From: Turnera subulata
Lineage: Eukaryota; Streptophyta; Magnoliopsida; Malpighiales; Passifloraceae
Direction: 5' to 3'
Assembly (NCBI GenBank): GCA_028386065.3
Contig: JAKUCV010004830.1
Location: 18,566-82,565 of the forward strand
Length of the DNA: 64,000 nucleotides
Shown: in pieces, positions 45,720-63,801 of the stretch
Numbering within the stretch: position 1 is the stretch's first letter
Layout: each line of letters begins with the position of its first letter
Position numbers and translations under genes: made by a program
The notes under the pieces: model-generated
What the model was told of the DNA's origin: nothing
What the model saw: the letters and a program-made list of their open reading frames with translations, nothing else
Databases searched by the model: none

Positions 45720-46117
45720 TCACCCCACCTTCAAAGTTTAGTTATTTTTCTAATTTATCGTGTATTATTAAGATGTAAATATAGAGAATAAATAAAAAAT
45801 ATAATTATTTTTACTATAATAAAATTTAAAATAAGATTCACAACTAATATTACTTGAGGACTTCTATTTAATATACACCCGCCATCCCGGTCTTCGACCA
45901 AAAATATTACTTGAGGATAATCACCCCACCTTCAAAGTTTAGTTATTTTTCTAATTTATCGTGTATTATTAAGATGTAAATATAGAGAATAAATAAAAAA
46001 TATAATTATTTTTACTATAATAAAATTTAAAATAAGATTCACAACTAATATTACTTGAGGACTTCTATTTAATATACACCCGCCATCCCGGTCTTCGACC
46101 AAAAATATTACTTGAGG
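45720..46117. repeat. Perfect tandem duplication, period 201 bp
   Basis: A unit from TCACCCCACCTTCAAAG to AATATTACTTGAGGA occurs at 45720-45916 and again at 45921-46117, with no difference seen over about 197 bases. A short third relic (CCCCACCCTAAAATTTATCG) follows at 46121. It is AT-rich and non-coding. Confidence 0.9.
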
Positions 46118-46598
46118 ACTTCCCCACCCTAAAATTTATCGTGTGATAGCAAGTGAATAACACGGAGAACTTAACAACTTTGTCCCTCCTGGTGTTCTAT
46201 AGGTAAGAAAAACGAAGAGAAACAAACACGCCGTGGCCCAAATCCAGTACGCGGATAACTTAAATTTAGTCATTCGTTTAAACATGATGAAGAGGAACGC
46301 ACGCAGATATAATATTTCTTTCGACAAAAAAAAAAAATATATAATGTTTCTTCCTTTACAGATTTCTATAAACCATATAGCAAATACTTTAAACCCATCT
46401 GTATGCGGAAACGTCTGACTAAAACTAAAAACCAAAACTTCCTGACTTAGTCCTTTTTTTTTTTTCCTCCGTCAGTCCGTCTTCAGCTAGAAAAAAAAAA
46501 AAAGAGAAAAAAAGAAAAAAAAACATTTCCTGTTAATACAAACCAACCCATCAAAAACCTTTCAAGAAAAGGAAAAAAAAAAACTAAAAGTTAAAAAG

Positions 46599-48157
46599 CT
46601 AGTATTTCCCACTGCTAATCATCTCCTTATACTGGTTCAAAGACTCCTGTCTCTGCAACCTCATCTCCTCATTAAACTTCTTTATAAACGCCTCAACTCG
46701 GCGGTTCAACTCGTCCTGACTCAGTGAGGGCTCTTTCCTGAGCTTCCCTGCGGACGCAGGAGCAGGAGATAAGGCAGGGCTCACAGGTGGCAGCTGGTAG
46801 TTGGTCCTGTCCTTGAACGTCTCTGATTTCTTGACCAGGTGGGATGTGTCCACGTGGACATCTCGGCCATGATTCTCCCACGTGTCCGACTTCTTTAGGT
46901 GCCTCGTTAACGGCATCGCACGCCCTTCCGTTATCGTCTTCCATGTGTTCTCCAACGTCTCGTGCCGTTTTGGTTTCGACACCCTCCTCAACGCCCTTCC
47001 TCCTGTCATCATCATTTCAAATAACTCCAATTTAGACCATAATTAAAATTCTTAATTAATAAACGCCAGTTCACAATATCCACTATCAAGTCTTGATTGA
47101 AAGAAACATAATTAGTTGAGCGAAAATAAAGATTTATCTTCCAAATCCTGACCCACATAAAGCACCACAACTTTCCAGTTTAACAACAAGTTGCTACTTT
47201 TTGGCTTAGAAGCGTCAAGAAGACGCCATGTTTGAACTTTATTTTGTCGAGCAAAAATAACAACAAAACTCAAAAACGACAACATTTCACCTCAATATCG
47301 AGCCGTGACATGGAAATTCAAAATTCGATATAGCACGCATAAATCTAGAAAAACGGCGCCGGAGGCACCGACCAAAAGGCGCGTCAACTTCTAAAACTAG
47401 TTCACCGGAAAAAGTCTAACAGACAAGGACTATGCAGTACGGAACATGGATCCACAGAAATAAAATAATAGATTAAAAGAAAAGTTAAGGAACAGAGGAT
47501 ACCCTCGGGACTGGCTTTAACAGGCTTCCGGTGACCGAACCTGGAAGAAACCGGCGGTTTCTTCACCTCAACCGGAGAGAGAGTCTCCAGCAGCAGATTC
47601 TCAACCGATTCCGTCCTCTTCGGCGGCATCCACGAGGACTTGGAGATCACAAACTCCTCCTCCTCCTCCTCCTCTTCCTCCTCCACGTCATCTCTGTCCT
47701 CCTCTAAAGAGCCGTTACTCACCACCACAACTTCATTCTTATCCTCGAAAACCGCAACACTCTCTTTCTCAACTTCCACCGGTCTCGCAACTTCCTGCTC
47801 CCCGTACACAATCTCCGCTGCTCGGAAATCGGGCCGGATCTCAACCGTCTGACTACTAACCTTGAGAATCTCGCTATCACCGACGGCAGCGGAGGCAGAG
47901 GCGGAGGTGGAGGAGGAGTCGTCGTGCTTGTGGGGGTGGAAGCGGGAGGAGGCGGCGATGGTGATGATGATGCAGTTAATGACGACGTAGAGGTAAGGCG
48001 GCTTGAGCCAGGCCGCAAATGAGGCCCACAGGAGCGGCGCCTGGTGTAAGGAGAAGTGCAGAGCTAATGGAACAGAGAGTTTTAAGAGCAAAGCCATACA
48101 TAACACCCCACTAGAAACCAACAACAGCTTTAGTGAGAGTGATAGTGTCGATGCCAT
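46599..48157 (-). CDS. DUF4408/DUF761 membrane protein (cotton-fibre-protein type)
   Basis: Two exons on the minus strand, 47503-48157 and 46599-47002, give a predicted protein of 352 aa. The N-terminus has two hydrophobic segments (about 5-35, LSLSLKLLLVSSGVLCMALL; about 40-72, PPYLYVVINCIIITIAAS) typical of DUF4408. A Ser/Ala-rich linker, an acidic run (VEEEEEEEEEEF) and basic KPKRHETLENTWKTITEGRA follow. The C-terminus is a DUF761 (DELNRRVEAFIKKFNEEMRL, ending YKEMISSGKY). Family members are plant-specific; some respond to stress or affect growth, but the biochemical role is not known. The ATG at 48157 is the first in frame, and the donor G|GTATCC fits the acceptor GACAG|GA. Confidence 0.88.
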
Positions 48158-48279
48158 TTTTCCTTTTGTTTGCGTTTTGTTTTTGTTTGTGGAGTGTGTG
48201 TGAAGTGTGTGTGTGTGTGTGTGGAGCGGATATTGAACGAGATGGGAAGAATGAATGCAGGAATGGGTGGGGCTTGTGG

Positions 48280-48286
48280 ATATATA
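48280..48286 (-). promoter_or_regulatory. Candidate TATA box for the DUF4408/DUF761 gene
   Basis: The minus strand reads CTATATATCC about 125 bases upstream of the ATG, with a GT-rich leader between. It is called by motif and spacing only. Confidence 0.35.
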
Positions 48287-50648
48287 GTGGAAGAGGGTGA
48301 GATCCAGGCCGTTGGATTTTAGGGAGGGGACTGTGGATGGTTGAGATGTGTGGAGGGGGTTTTCACGGTGGGGCTAGTGTGGATCCTGTGCGGGAGGTTC
48401 CACTGATGGTTAATTGGAATTTTTTTGGTGGGCCACTTCACTTGATGGAAATTGGGAATAGAAGGATATTAGAGGTAGAAAATGGGGGGGTTGAAGTAGT
48501 GTTGAAGGGAAGTAAAGAGTTGTGTGGAGCTTATTAATTTGGCAATTTGTTTTGGTGTAATTTTTATGGAGAAGACTGCAACTGATGGAGAAAGTGGAGC
48601 TTTATTGCTCCCTCCCCTCCTTGGTGGAGTTTAATTAAAAACAAGGAGAATTAATATTGAACATCCTTCATTCTATTTATTCGAATAATATACTCCATTT
48701 AGATCTCACAATAAATGATTTATGAATTAAGCTCTTTCTAATGGTCATGGTCATGAGTAACTTTTATTAATATTTAATTTCTATGTTTTCCCATCAAGCA
48801 CAACTTACTTATAATGAGTTTATTCCTTATGAGTTATACTAATAGAATTCTATTATTTGACCTCGAAATTTTTTTAAGAAAGCTAATAAAGTATGGAAAC
48901 CTGGTTTTGGAACTTAATTTCCTATTGAAAAAATTGATTTGTACCTAAAAAAAAAAAATCAGATTATCTACTTATAAAAGAAACATGAGATTTATAGCGA
49001 ATTTATCTTTCCTAATCTAAAATTCAAAATCATTAAGCTAACAAACACTACACGATTGTACCCATTTTTTTTTGGTTCATTTATGAATTTTTAATATCAA
49101 AGCTTTATGGCTCTTGTCATAATTTCTCCTCCTATCAAAAAGTTGGGCATGGCATAATTGGAGATCACACATTTATAGTTTGTAGTTCATCATCGTACAA
49201 CAGTAAAATAAACACACTGTACTGTTAATCTTTATTTATCAGTGTGTAGGACCAAAAATATGCTGTAATTAATGTTTTTTAAAAGAAGGTTGCCAGTTGC
49301 CTTTCTTAAAGTGGATAAAAAGGGGATAACACAGCTGGAAACTCATTAGGGGGCTGTAACTACTAAAATTAGGGCAGTTGAGGGTTAATTATTTGTTTTA
49401 ATTGCTGGTTGTACGCTGTAAACAAGAAAGTGATTTCGGGCCACGTCCGTAAAAGGAAAACCGTCAGGGGCTAACATTTTTGAATATTTAAATGGTCACT
49501 TTACCCATCAACGGTCATATAATGGACCGTTACTCGCGCTGGCTGCCCCCAAACTTGATGGCCTGGCTGGGGGGTCCGATAGACCAGTGAGCGCGGGCAG
49601 CCTGCCCATTGCACGTGCCAAGGAGCTTGGTGGTGGGGTGCACCCTAACCGACCATCCATTTGCCCACCCAGCACCCGCGAGTTTGTGTAGATTTCTTCG
49701 TCTTTGTAACAGAAAACACACACACTAGATTTGCATATCCAAGTTGTAAAATCCTGTTTATGAAGGTGGGTAGCTGGTTGCCTGGTAGGATGCTACTGTT
49801 GCTATATTGGTCGTTTTACAATTTTCCATGCACAAGACCCAGTTGGGAGATTGAAGATTTTGAGAAAAGATCCACATTTTGTGTCAAGTGTCTGCTTTTA
49901 TAATTTTCTTCATGGTTGATGCTTTGTAATTAGCTAGGCATGTGTCGTCCTTATTATAAAAGGAGTTGAGTGACTGTCTATGTGGGATCTAAAACTGTTA
50001 TGCAGAATTAATTGATGATAGATTTAACTTGATGAAAATAAAGAAATAATTGAGATTTGAGAGCAATAAATTTGTATTGATTGTCCAATTATGTTGTCGA
50101 ATGAAGAATAAAATGGAGCATATGTACAACTTGGTTCCCAAAACTTGGAGAAAACTACTCATTGTTTACACTTGAATTCAATGACCAACTTATATTTATT
50201 TTGTAACTCTAAATTTTAGGTTGTGTTTTCTACGAAACTTGTGGGTGATATTATTACTATAGCTCAACGTTGACACATGTTAACCTTACCCAGTGTAAAC
50301 CAGTCTGATGTAAGGTATGTGATTAATTAGGACACAAAAATCTAAATATATAATTGTTATAAATAAAAGTTTCCATATATATATATATATATCCAAAAAA
50401 AGATATTTAACTCTTATTCCCTAATTAGTTTGGACTCTTTTTTAATCTTTTGCAAGATGAAAGGTAAGTTTTATAAATTATCCATCAAAAGAGAGGTTCA
50501 AGTCTCAGCCATGTGGAGTGTTGGTAGAATCCAATGAAAATAAGCTTGGCATACTTGGACTTACTTCTAATGTTTATTTGATCGGGTCAAAATGAACTTA
50601 AAACTATACACGTATTACGTATAATTCGTTTACCGATGACTTACCGAT

Positions 50649-50754
50649 AATGCTTTATTAATCTCCCTGGGCACCAGTTCTATTGTACATGTTTCCTTAC
50701 TTCATTAATACACACATTCGATTAGTATCAAAAAAAAAAATGCTTTATTAATCT
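50649..50754 (+). mobile_element. 76-bp A-tailed insertion with 14-bp target duplication
   Basis: TGCTTTATTAATCT occurs at 50651-50664 and 50741-50754 (longer if flanking A is counted). The 76 bases between begin CCCTGGGCACCAG, contain TTCATTAATA and end GTATC plus a run of A. This looks like the 3' end of a LINE or of a host transcript, 5'-truncated on insertion. Confidence 0.7.
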
Positions 50755-53700
50755 ACAGATAAAGCAAAACGTAAATGCTTCCTCACTTTCTTTCTTGCAT
50801 GACAATTGACAAGTGTGCCTTTTCAAAGGTGAAAAAGAAAAGGGAAAAGGGAACGAGTATATATATTTCCGTGGTCACATATTCACACTTAAGAAATCCG
50901 CGAGAAGGATGGAATGGATATGGAGATGGCAATGCTTCGTTAAGTCATTAATTGCACGTAAGGAACTCAGGTGACAGGCATGGGTCCAGGATCCGTGACC
51001 TACCAATATTATGGGCCTCACACACTTTTGTTAGGCCCATCTTCAGTGTGACAGCATTAATGGCTTTACTGGTTTGTTTTTTTTTTTTTTATGCAATGTT
51101 TTTTGATATCTTCTGTTGAGGTGAAGCATTAGTAGGTTTTCTTTTTTAAATCAGGAAGCATTAATAATTTATGTTCTATATCCCATCTCCGTCATGGGAA
51201 CTTATGTATTAAACTTATTAAGAAGTGTCGTGGATGCCTTATGTGGTCAGAGTTTTTAGGTGGTAGAGATATTTAGCTAGAGTTTCTTTCTGTTTTGGTG
51301 GAAAGATCAGTAAAAGTTACTTGAGCTTTGTCAAAGAAAATATAAAATAAACTCGTATCAGCTAAAATCTCAAAATCGTTTCCTTCCTTTCACACGCATA
51401 AGACTCGATAACCGATCATAATATTATTTGACTTTGCATTTTCCTTACTACGATACGTTACATGCACAGTTGTGTTTGTTATTTGCATGACACGGGTACA
51501 CACAAATAAGTCAGCAGATTTATCCTTAATTTTTTCTAGAGCGATATTATAATGTGGTGATTTATTTAATATTGCTGACCGAGTTTACTAATCCATGATA
51601 CCCACGGTTGTTGAGCGTAAAGTACTATAATTAAACTCTCTAAAATCAAATCCTAATTAATTACAATTTGCACCAGCTGTTTTGCCAGGCAATTTATGGA
51701 CAAAATTTGTCAAAAAAAACACGAGGGCCATGCTTATTGGTCAAGTCACTCGAAGTCAACTAAAAATATATTGACTAGCAATCAAGAGCCGCATGTGATC
51801 GCACGCTAATGAGATATTAAGTTGTATGATAGGTAACCATCCTAGTCAGTCAGTAAAAATAATCCATGTCTCAACCTTTTATGTATGTAACCCAAAATCA
51901 AGCAAGAGATTGAAAGCCAAATTGGAAGGTGGCCAGTTTTCTCCACGCCAAGTGTTATTATGAAACAAAGAGGTCCTAGAATTGATAGACATCTCAATGT
52001 TATCAGTTATGACCGTAACCCACATGTACCCATTGATCCCGATTTGGATCTTTTCAGGCAGTTGATTTGGTTCTTTCTGGATCAACAATACTGTCTCCAC
52101 ATTCAAAGGTTAGACTAGCAGGTGCAGGATGGGACAACAGATGTAACACAACTAGACTTTGTGGTCGGTAATATTATACATTAATCCATTACCTAAGGAT
52201 AATACTTTTTTTTTGGGTAAATAAAGGATAATTCTTTGCTTTAACGTGATGATCATAAAGTAGTTAACGTCAATAGAAATAAGAAAAACTAGCCTTTTCT
52301 GTCATGTTGAATGAAGATACATCGTAAATATAAGGGTAAGAAAAACTAGCCTTTTCTGTCATTTTATTCTTGGTGATCGAATGTCTCATAGTATAATGTT
52401 TCATTTAGAATTATAGTCTTCTATTTTTGTTTTGATTAGTCATCTATGTATCGATATATTTCTTTCAAATGAAAAACACAATAACATGGCAGCAGCTTTC
52501 ACAGACACACACGAATATAGATGAATCAATTATGGAGAAAAAACTTAAAGGTAATACGCGTCAAGCGATCGATGGAAGGAACACAGTGGCTTAATTTAGT
52601 ATACTGAAAGATTTTGTTGTTTCAACTGAAAAGGAAATTGCTTGGTTCAGGTGTAAATGTGAACCAAGGTTGGCCATACCGTCAAACGTCGGCAACATGG
52701 GCTTCCTTATTTTAATGAAGTTTCCTATGCTAGAAGACAAAGCTAACATTTAACTAAAACTATGAGATTTTTTTTTATGAGGATGAAATTTTCTATTTCT
52801 CTTTTGGAATCATATATTTAATTACGTCACTAAACCACTAATAAAAATTAAGATTCTAGATGTAGACCTCCCCTTGCGCTTTGAGCCATTAATTATCTTA
52901 TGTAAGTGTATCTTTTATTCCTTCTATCTCTCCTTTATTTTTCTTTTAATGATCAATTCTTCTTGTGCACCCAAAATCCCAAATTAATCACTTAATTTTG
53001 TAGTTTTCGTTCTATCATTATTATTTTTCTTTTTTTTTTTCCTAAATAGACACCGCTGCAATATTTCTAATGGAAAATCTTGGTTGTTTTGATTTCATTA
53101 AGTGGTGGAATTTGATCAATAGGGACAAGTATTAAGCAAGCATCATCCACTTACGTATAATATTCAACGCATTTAAGAAAAAGAGCAAGGAAAGTCGAAG
53201 TCCATACTTAATACACGCTATGGAATAATAAATTGCCTTTGGCTGGTAGTAGTAGCAAGAAAGAAACCCCGAGTGAGAGCGATATGGATAATGAAAAAAT
53301 AGCTAGCTAGGTCCCACGAAATGGATTGGCAGTTAATCGTTGATTTTGGATTCCCAACGAACCTAAACTAACTGTCAATCTAGCTACTTGTCTCATAAAG
53401 TACCGGGATTATCTCGCTATATATGGTCAAGGTTTGAAGTAAGATAGGAAAAAGAAATATATTAAAGAGATTTGATAGAAACGTTTGGCTGTTAAACAGA
53501 CATATGAAACTTCCTGAAAGCTACCAAAACTACTAGTATTTTCCAACTGCCTGAGTAATTACAAGCCACGTTACGTACCCACTATAATGGACGGTGGCTT
53601 ATACCAATCCAAAGAGTCATACATGAAATTTAAGGTTTATTGTCCGGATTTTAAGTGGCGTTTAACTGCCAAATTTTGTTAAATATCTCCGGGAAGAATT

Positions 53701-53877
53701 GCATCACCATGACGATTTGGTGTTTTAATTAGGATTAAAAAAACTCAGGTAATGGTAAAATATGGCGATCTTACTTTCTTTGAAAACTGACTATGCATGG
53801 TGTATGTATATTGGTTGATTATTGTTCTTTCTTAATTTGAGAACTACAATACATGCCCTTCATTGCGGATTTAATGC

Positions 53878-53921
53878 AAATGTTTCCTCATATTTTTTTG
53901 TCGAAAAATGTTTCCTCATAT
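53878..53921. mobile_element. 12-bp insertion with 16-bp direct repeat
   Basis: AAATGTTTCCTCATAT occurs at 53878-53893 and 53906-53921, with only TTTTTTGTCGAA between. The insert resembles the extreme 3' end (TTTTTTTGCGAC then A) of the complete SINE at 29829. Confidence 0.5.
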
Positions 53922-56900
53922 GTCATATCTAGCTAATAGGTAGAAAAGCTGCGTGGGAGTATAATGCTAGCTTTTCGAGAAGAATGTGGACTTACCCGTG
54001 AGGCAATGGGTATGCATAATATAGATATTGTACTCTTAGGTGGCAAGTTATTTAAGCCTGAATAGATCTAACCATATATGGAATCGACATATGTAAGAAA
54101 GAATTTATTTTGGACAGACCGTGCATGTGCTTCGTAATTGTGATGGTTTGGAGTTATGCATTCTAGAGTCTACATATATATTATGAGCCCCATTTTTGGT
54201 CTCCCTGTTTTGGTTAATTCTTTTAGATCAAGCTTTCTTTCAAGCTAGATCCGGGGCTGTGCATGCTTTGGATGATGCAAAACGCGTTTAAGAAAATTGA
54301 TATTGCCTTAGCTTGAGGAAAGTGCGGCCAACTATTGGCCGACCCATTAGAATTAGAATTAAATTAAGGCATAGAGAGCAGCACTATAGCAATTCCATAG
54401 ATCTTACGAGCTTTTATTAAATCACTGGAAGAACAAAGAGTTAATGTGTGTGTTTCTCGACAAAAATATTTGTGTTAGGTGGCCAAATATGTATCATCAG
54501 TTCATCACTCATCAGGTTTTTTTTTTTCTTTCCTGCCAGAATTGCTGAAACATTGGTAGTTGGTGATGAGTTGAACCTCCTAGCTAGCCTTAAACTTCAG
54601 TGAAGTTTGTCAAAAAATGAAAAAAAAATAGTTGGACATGATTTGAAATAATGACTTCATTTCCTTTGTAGCTACTGTATTAGGTTATATATTAGTGGCT
54701 GATATCAAACTCTGTTAAGATTTTTCGTTCCTTTTATAATTAAAGAATTCTGGAAGGGCCTTGATGAAAAGGCTACTACGTACGACGAGATAATGCCCAC
54801 CTAATTAAATCAAGGGAAATGCTCGAGGCACCAAAATTTTCTATCCAATAGTTGTATTGGCTAATTTGAAAATGTAATGTTTGACCGACCACAAAAGTGG
54901 TGATTCCACCTATCACATTTCAAATTTGTTGGCAATAATTCTGCAAAATCGGTGTATGTAGCATTACTAATTAAATTAATGGTCTCCCAACAGCACTTTC
55001 GAGTTTGTTATATTCGGATTCACTATCTTAAATGAAACTTTATTATGTTTTGATAAAAATATGTGTTTTAGGTTTTCCATTTGAAAGAACCTAAGAGTTT
55101 TGTGTACAGAAAATTAGGTGAGAACTGAGGACAAAGATTATGTTTATTATTTGTGTTTTGAAAAAAAAAAAAACTTAATGTTTGACTATCCATTATTTCA
55201 TCGTTTGAAAAAAAATAAAATATAGAGACTAAATCCAAGATTTTTAATCGTGTTAACAATTATAATATCACAAAATACACATGAACTTTGTTATTATCAC
55301 TTCTAAAGTTATATTCTAGTAATTTACTATGCACTTCAGTAGTTAATTGTCTGATGGGAATTTCTTAAAAAATAATGAGCAAGAAAAAGAAAAGAGGAAG
55401 AGATATTGTAGACTGTGAAACAGGAATGCAAAAGTTGGAAAAGGAAAAAGGACGGGTCTTGATGGACTAGCGTCACTAGCTCAACCAAAGGTAGTTTAAG
55501 GCCCATTAAGACCTTTTTTGTGATTTGGTGGGGCAAGGAATCCTCCATTTCTTTTGGGATTCTAGAGAAGAAGAGGTCCTAAAGTTAAGTCCTAAAGTTA
55601 ATGTTTATACTACTAATAGATAGACTAATACCTTAATTGTCACGAACAGTGTGAGATGATGATAAGGGTGCTTTGCTTTTTTTTTTTTCTTTTCTTTTTC
55701 TTTTACCCAAACTCCTTTCCTTGAAGAAAAAGGTGGTAATTAGTCAAAACCGAGTATGTAGATAACGTTACGGTGGACTAATAGGAGAGTACAATTGCGT
55801 AGTTGCTAAAGTCCAAGTCTCAAGTCCGAATCCCGTTTCGAGCACCGCCCATTTCGTTAGCCAGTGACACGAGTTAACTTAACTCCCTTCATGTTGGGAG
55901 GATCTTCCTTACCTTTTACTTGAATATCCTTATAGGTTCATGGAATATTCACCTCTTGCAATTCTGAACTTTTTTTTTATAAGTTTCCGTGAAAATAACT
56001 ATGTTTGACGGGGTGGAAGAGTGAGTCTTGGCATATTTAGTACTCAAGTTATTAAGTTTTGTAGAACTCAAGACTTCACCCTTTTGTGTTGACACAAGAG
56101 TGCCATGAGCATGAGCTTAAGTTTAATACTGTTTTCTTAAAGTAGGAGTTCAAATTCCAAATATCATTGAATAAAGGCTGTTACTTAAAAAAAAAAAAAA
56201 AGAGGACGAGCATTGTACAAAAAAAATTGACAAGGTCCTCAAATGGATAAATGCAACCACTGTTGGATAAGGAAGTGCCCAGCTTTCGGCTCTGCCGCGT
56301 GCCTGGAAGAAGACAAAATTGTCGGTCTTCCCATGTACGAAAGGAATTTTCTAGAAAACTAACGGATTTTATAGGGGATAATAATGACCCCATATGTACC
56401 AGCAAATACGAACTCCAAAACAAAACTCAACACCTAGTGCCAAATCCATTGGATGTTCCCCAATCTCAAATTTCCAAGTAAATGAGTTTATGGACAAATA
56501 GCTTTTAGGCAAAATCAAGAGAAACTGTCTGATCCCTAGTATTTGTGTACAGCCCAACTAACGAACTGGACTCAGGATCCATAAGCTCAAGCCCTTTGCA
56601 TCTCCTAAGGATAGTTTTTTTTTTTTTCTTTTGAGCTAATCTAGCAGTGTTATGATTTTTTTTATTACCAAAATTAAAGTTTAGAAAGGAACCACCAGTA
56701 CTTTTTTCTTTGACATAGAAACCATCCACACATTACCAAGGCAATGAACTTTGGAGCCTACTGGCAAATACTACCTTCAGGTAAACTAGTGGATTCCTCC
56801 TTCGCTAGTGGTTAATCACTCTCATGAGGAGGATTACTTCCAGAACATCAACCTATAACTTCGAGCCTCAGCCGAAATGGGACAAAGACAACACTATCAT

Positions 56901-57230
56901 CATTACCATTTTCTTTTAATAGAAACTTCCATGGGGGCATTACATTTGCCAGTTATAAGCTTATTCCTTTTCTTTCCTTTTCTTGTAGTGACAAGATCGA
57001 ACTTATTGTAAGAACAAGGAAAAAGAAGACAACAAACAGGCTGGAAAAGAATCAGGAAAACTGATGTGCTGTAACGCAATATTATCAAGTATGGTATACC
57101 AAACATGCCACTTGGAAGAAAGAATCATAATGTGAACCTATGGAATAAATCAAGTATACAAATGTTTTTTTTTTTTTAAGTACTAGGCTATTTCTGCTAT
57201 GACAATTAAAAAGAACGTTTATGCAGTTTG

Positions 57231-62201
<4,971 letters not shown>

Positions 62202-63801
62202 GTTTTCTGCAGCAGAAGACTCTCTATTCTCTTCTCTTTCACTAAACCAGAAAAATAACAGGAAGCCTTATAATAATATAAGCTGTTAGGAATTTCTTAG
62301 CTGGCCTGGGTGGTTTCGGAATCCGAGAGAGCGTACAAATGAAGGAAGTTAAAAAAGGCAGTAGAAGGAGGAGGAGGGAGAGAAGGAGAAGGAGGAGGAG
62401 GAGGAAGTGGCAAAGTGGGTATCTTCTTTGGGTTTGCTTCCCACTTATGGGTTTGCTTGACTTGTGTTTGTTTCTGTTGGCCTATGAGTTATGACCTGTT
62501 TTGTTGTAAAGATACCAAAATATGTTAAAACTAAACAGTTATGTGATGGTACTAATGATTTGAATGCAGACCTGCCTGTACTTGTGCAGTTTCCACTCCT
62601 TAAAAAATAATTTTAGAAACATCTTTTGGGTGGCTGTTTGTTTCTTTGCGTCTTAGTATTGCCTTTCTTTTCACAATTCCAAAAGGTAAAATAAAATAAA
62701 AAATAAGAAATTTGCATTTTGTTATTCTGCTGTACTGGTCCCATGTTTTTTTCTCTTCCAGAAAATAATGTTTGCTGAAGTGGATGGGATTCTGGTGTGT
62801 TCCAAAAGTCTATTACATGAGTTGTACACTGCCTGTGTTTTTATGGATTCGACTTGATTAATTTTCTTATTTTATTCTATTTTATCCGCTAATATCAACA
62901 AAGCTCGTAAGATTTTTACTAATCCAGTTTGATTGGTTGAAGTTACTGTATATTTCTTCTTGTTAAATTTCTTTTGCCTGGAGAGTCTCCTTGTTTTGAT
63001 TTAATTTAAATTTCCTTGTTGCCCAAAACGTATACAATTGTTTTTTTTGCCTAGGATAGTCCCCTTAACATATATCCAGTTTCCTTGTTTTGATTTAATT
63101 TAAATGAGCTTAATTGAGCCTAATCAAGCCGAGCTTAGTTTTTCGATTCTCTATCGAGCTTGAGCCTGTACTTTGAAGTCGGTCGAGCTCGAGCTCAATA
63201 ATTTATTTATTTTTTAGCATGAGCTGAACTTGCTTATTTCGGGCTAGGCTCAACTCGATTACATTGCTGGGTTAGCAAAACTCCTAGTATATTAGAATTT
63301 CCAAATAGTGTATTTATAATTTTCTAAATCGCATTATTTTACATTTTTTATTATTTGGAACACATTACACAAGTGCACAAATTATTAGTCATCTAAAATT
63401 TCGAATTTTTTTCTTAAATTTAACTTAAATCTGGTTCATACCCTAATTTAATATTTATTTATTAAATTAATAAGAAACAAATTTTAAATCAATAAGTAAT
63501 TTTTTTATCTATCTATCCACTTTTTTTTTTTCTGATAAAGGAGCATTCTTCATTCATATAAAGAGATCAAAAGATCTAATGATACACAATTGAAGATCTA
63601 ATCGAACAAAAGCATGACAAAAATTCAACATAGGAATTCTTCTCAACTTACTACAAATCTTTCTTTGTCTTTTTACATATAACTTTCTTTCTTAGAAAAT
63701 AAAATATGATACGAGGAAACATTGGAATTCAAAAATTTCATAATATAACTTGTATCATGATGGAAGATTATTTTGGTTCTGTTCCGGGACTACAAGATAA
63801 A
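62202..63801. other. AGD5 upstream region and intergenic DNA
   Basis: Leader and promoter side of the ArfGAP gene (GAGGA-rich on the plus strand at 62365-62410), then AT-rich sequence. At about 63110-63260 there are repeated GAGCTTGAGC/GAGCTCGAGCTC motifs of the kind found in plant hAT remnants, but without clear ends. Confidence 0.45.

Larger units (their letters stand above)
48287..57230. other. Nine-kilobase gene desert
   Basis: AT-rich sequence without a supported gene. All ORFs are under 85 codons and show no family resemblance. Two short A-tailed insertions with target duplications lie inside (50649-50754 and 53878-53921). B-box-like remains of old SINEs are seen near 50505 (GGTTCAAGTCTCAGCC) and 56865 (CTTCGAGCCTCAGCC). 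A somewhat GC-richer patch lies at 49540-49690. I recognised no microRNA precursor, but I could not fold the region. Confidence 0.5.

Noticed and set aside
49508..49723. ORF of 71 codons on the minus strand in a GC-richer patch
   Set aside because: No family resemblance, and the patch shows overlapping ORFs in two frames of the same strand.
51879..52106. 75-codon ORF on the minus strand
   Set aside because: No recognised family; a chance ORF in the gene desert is as likely.
56251..56481. 76-codon ORF on the plus strand
   Set aside because: Reads like protein in part, but has no domain, no clear start context and competing frames; not supported as a gene.
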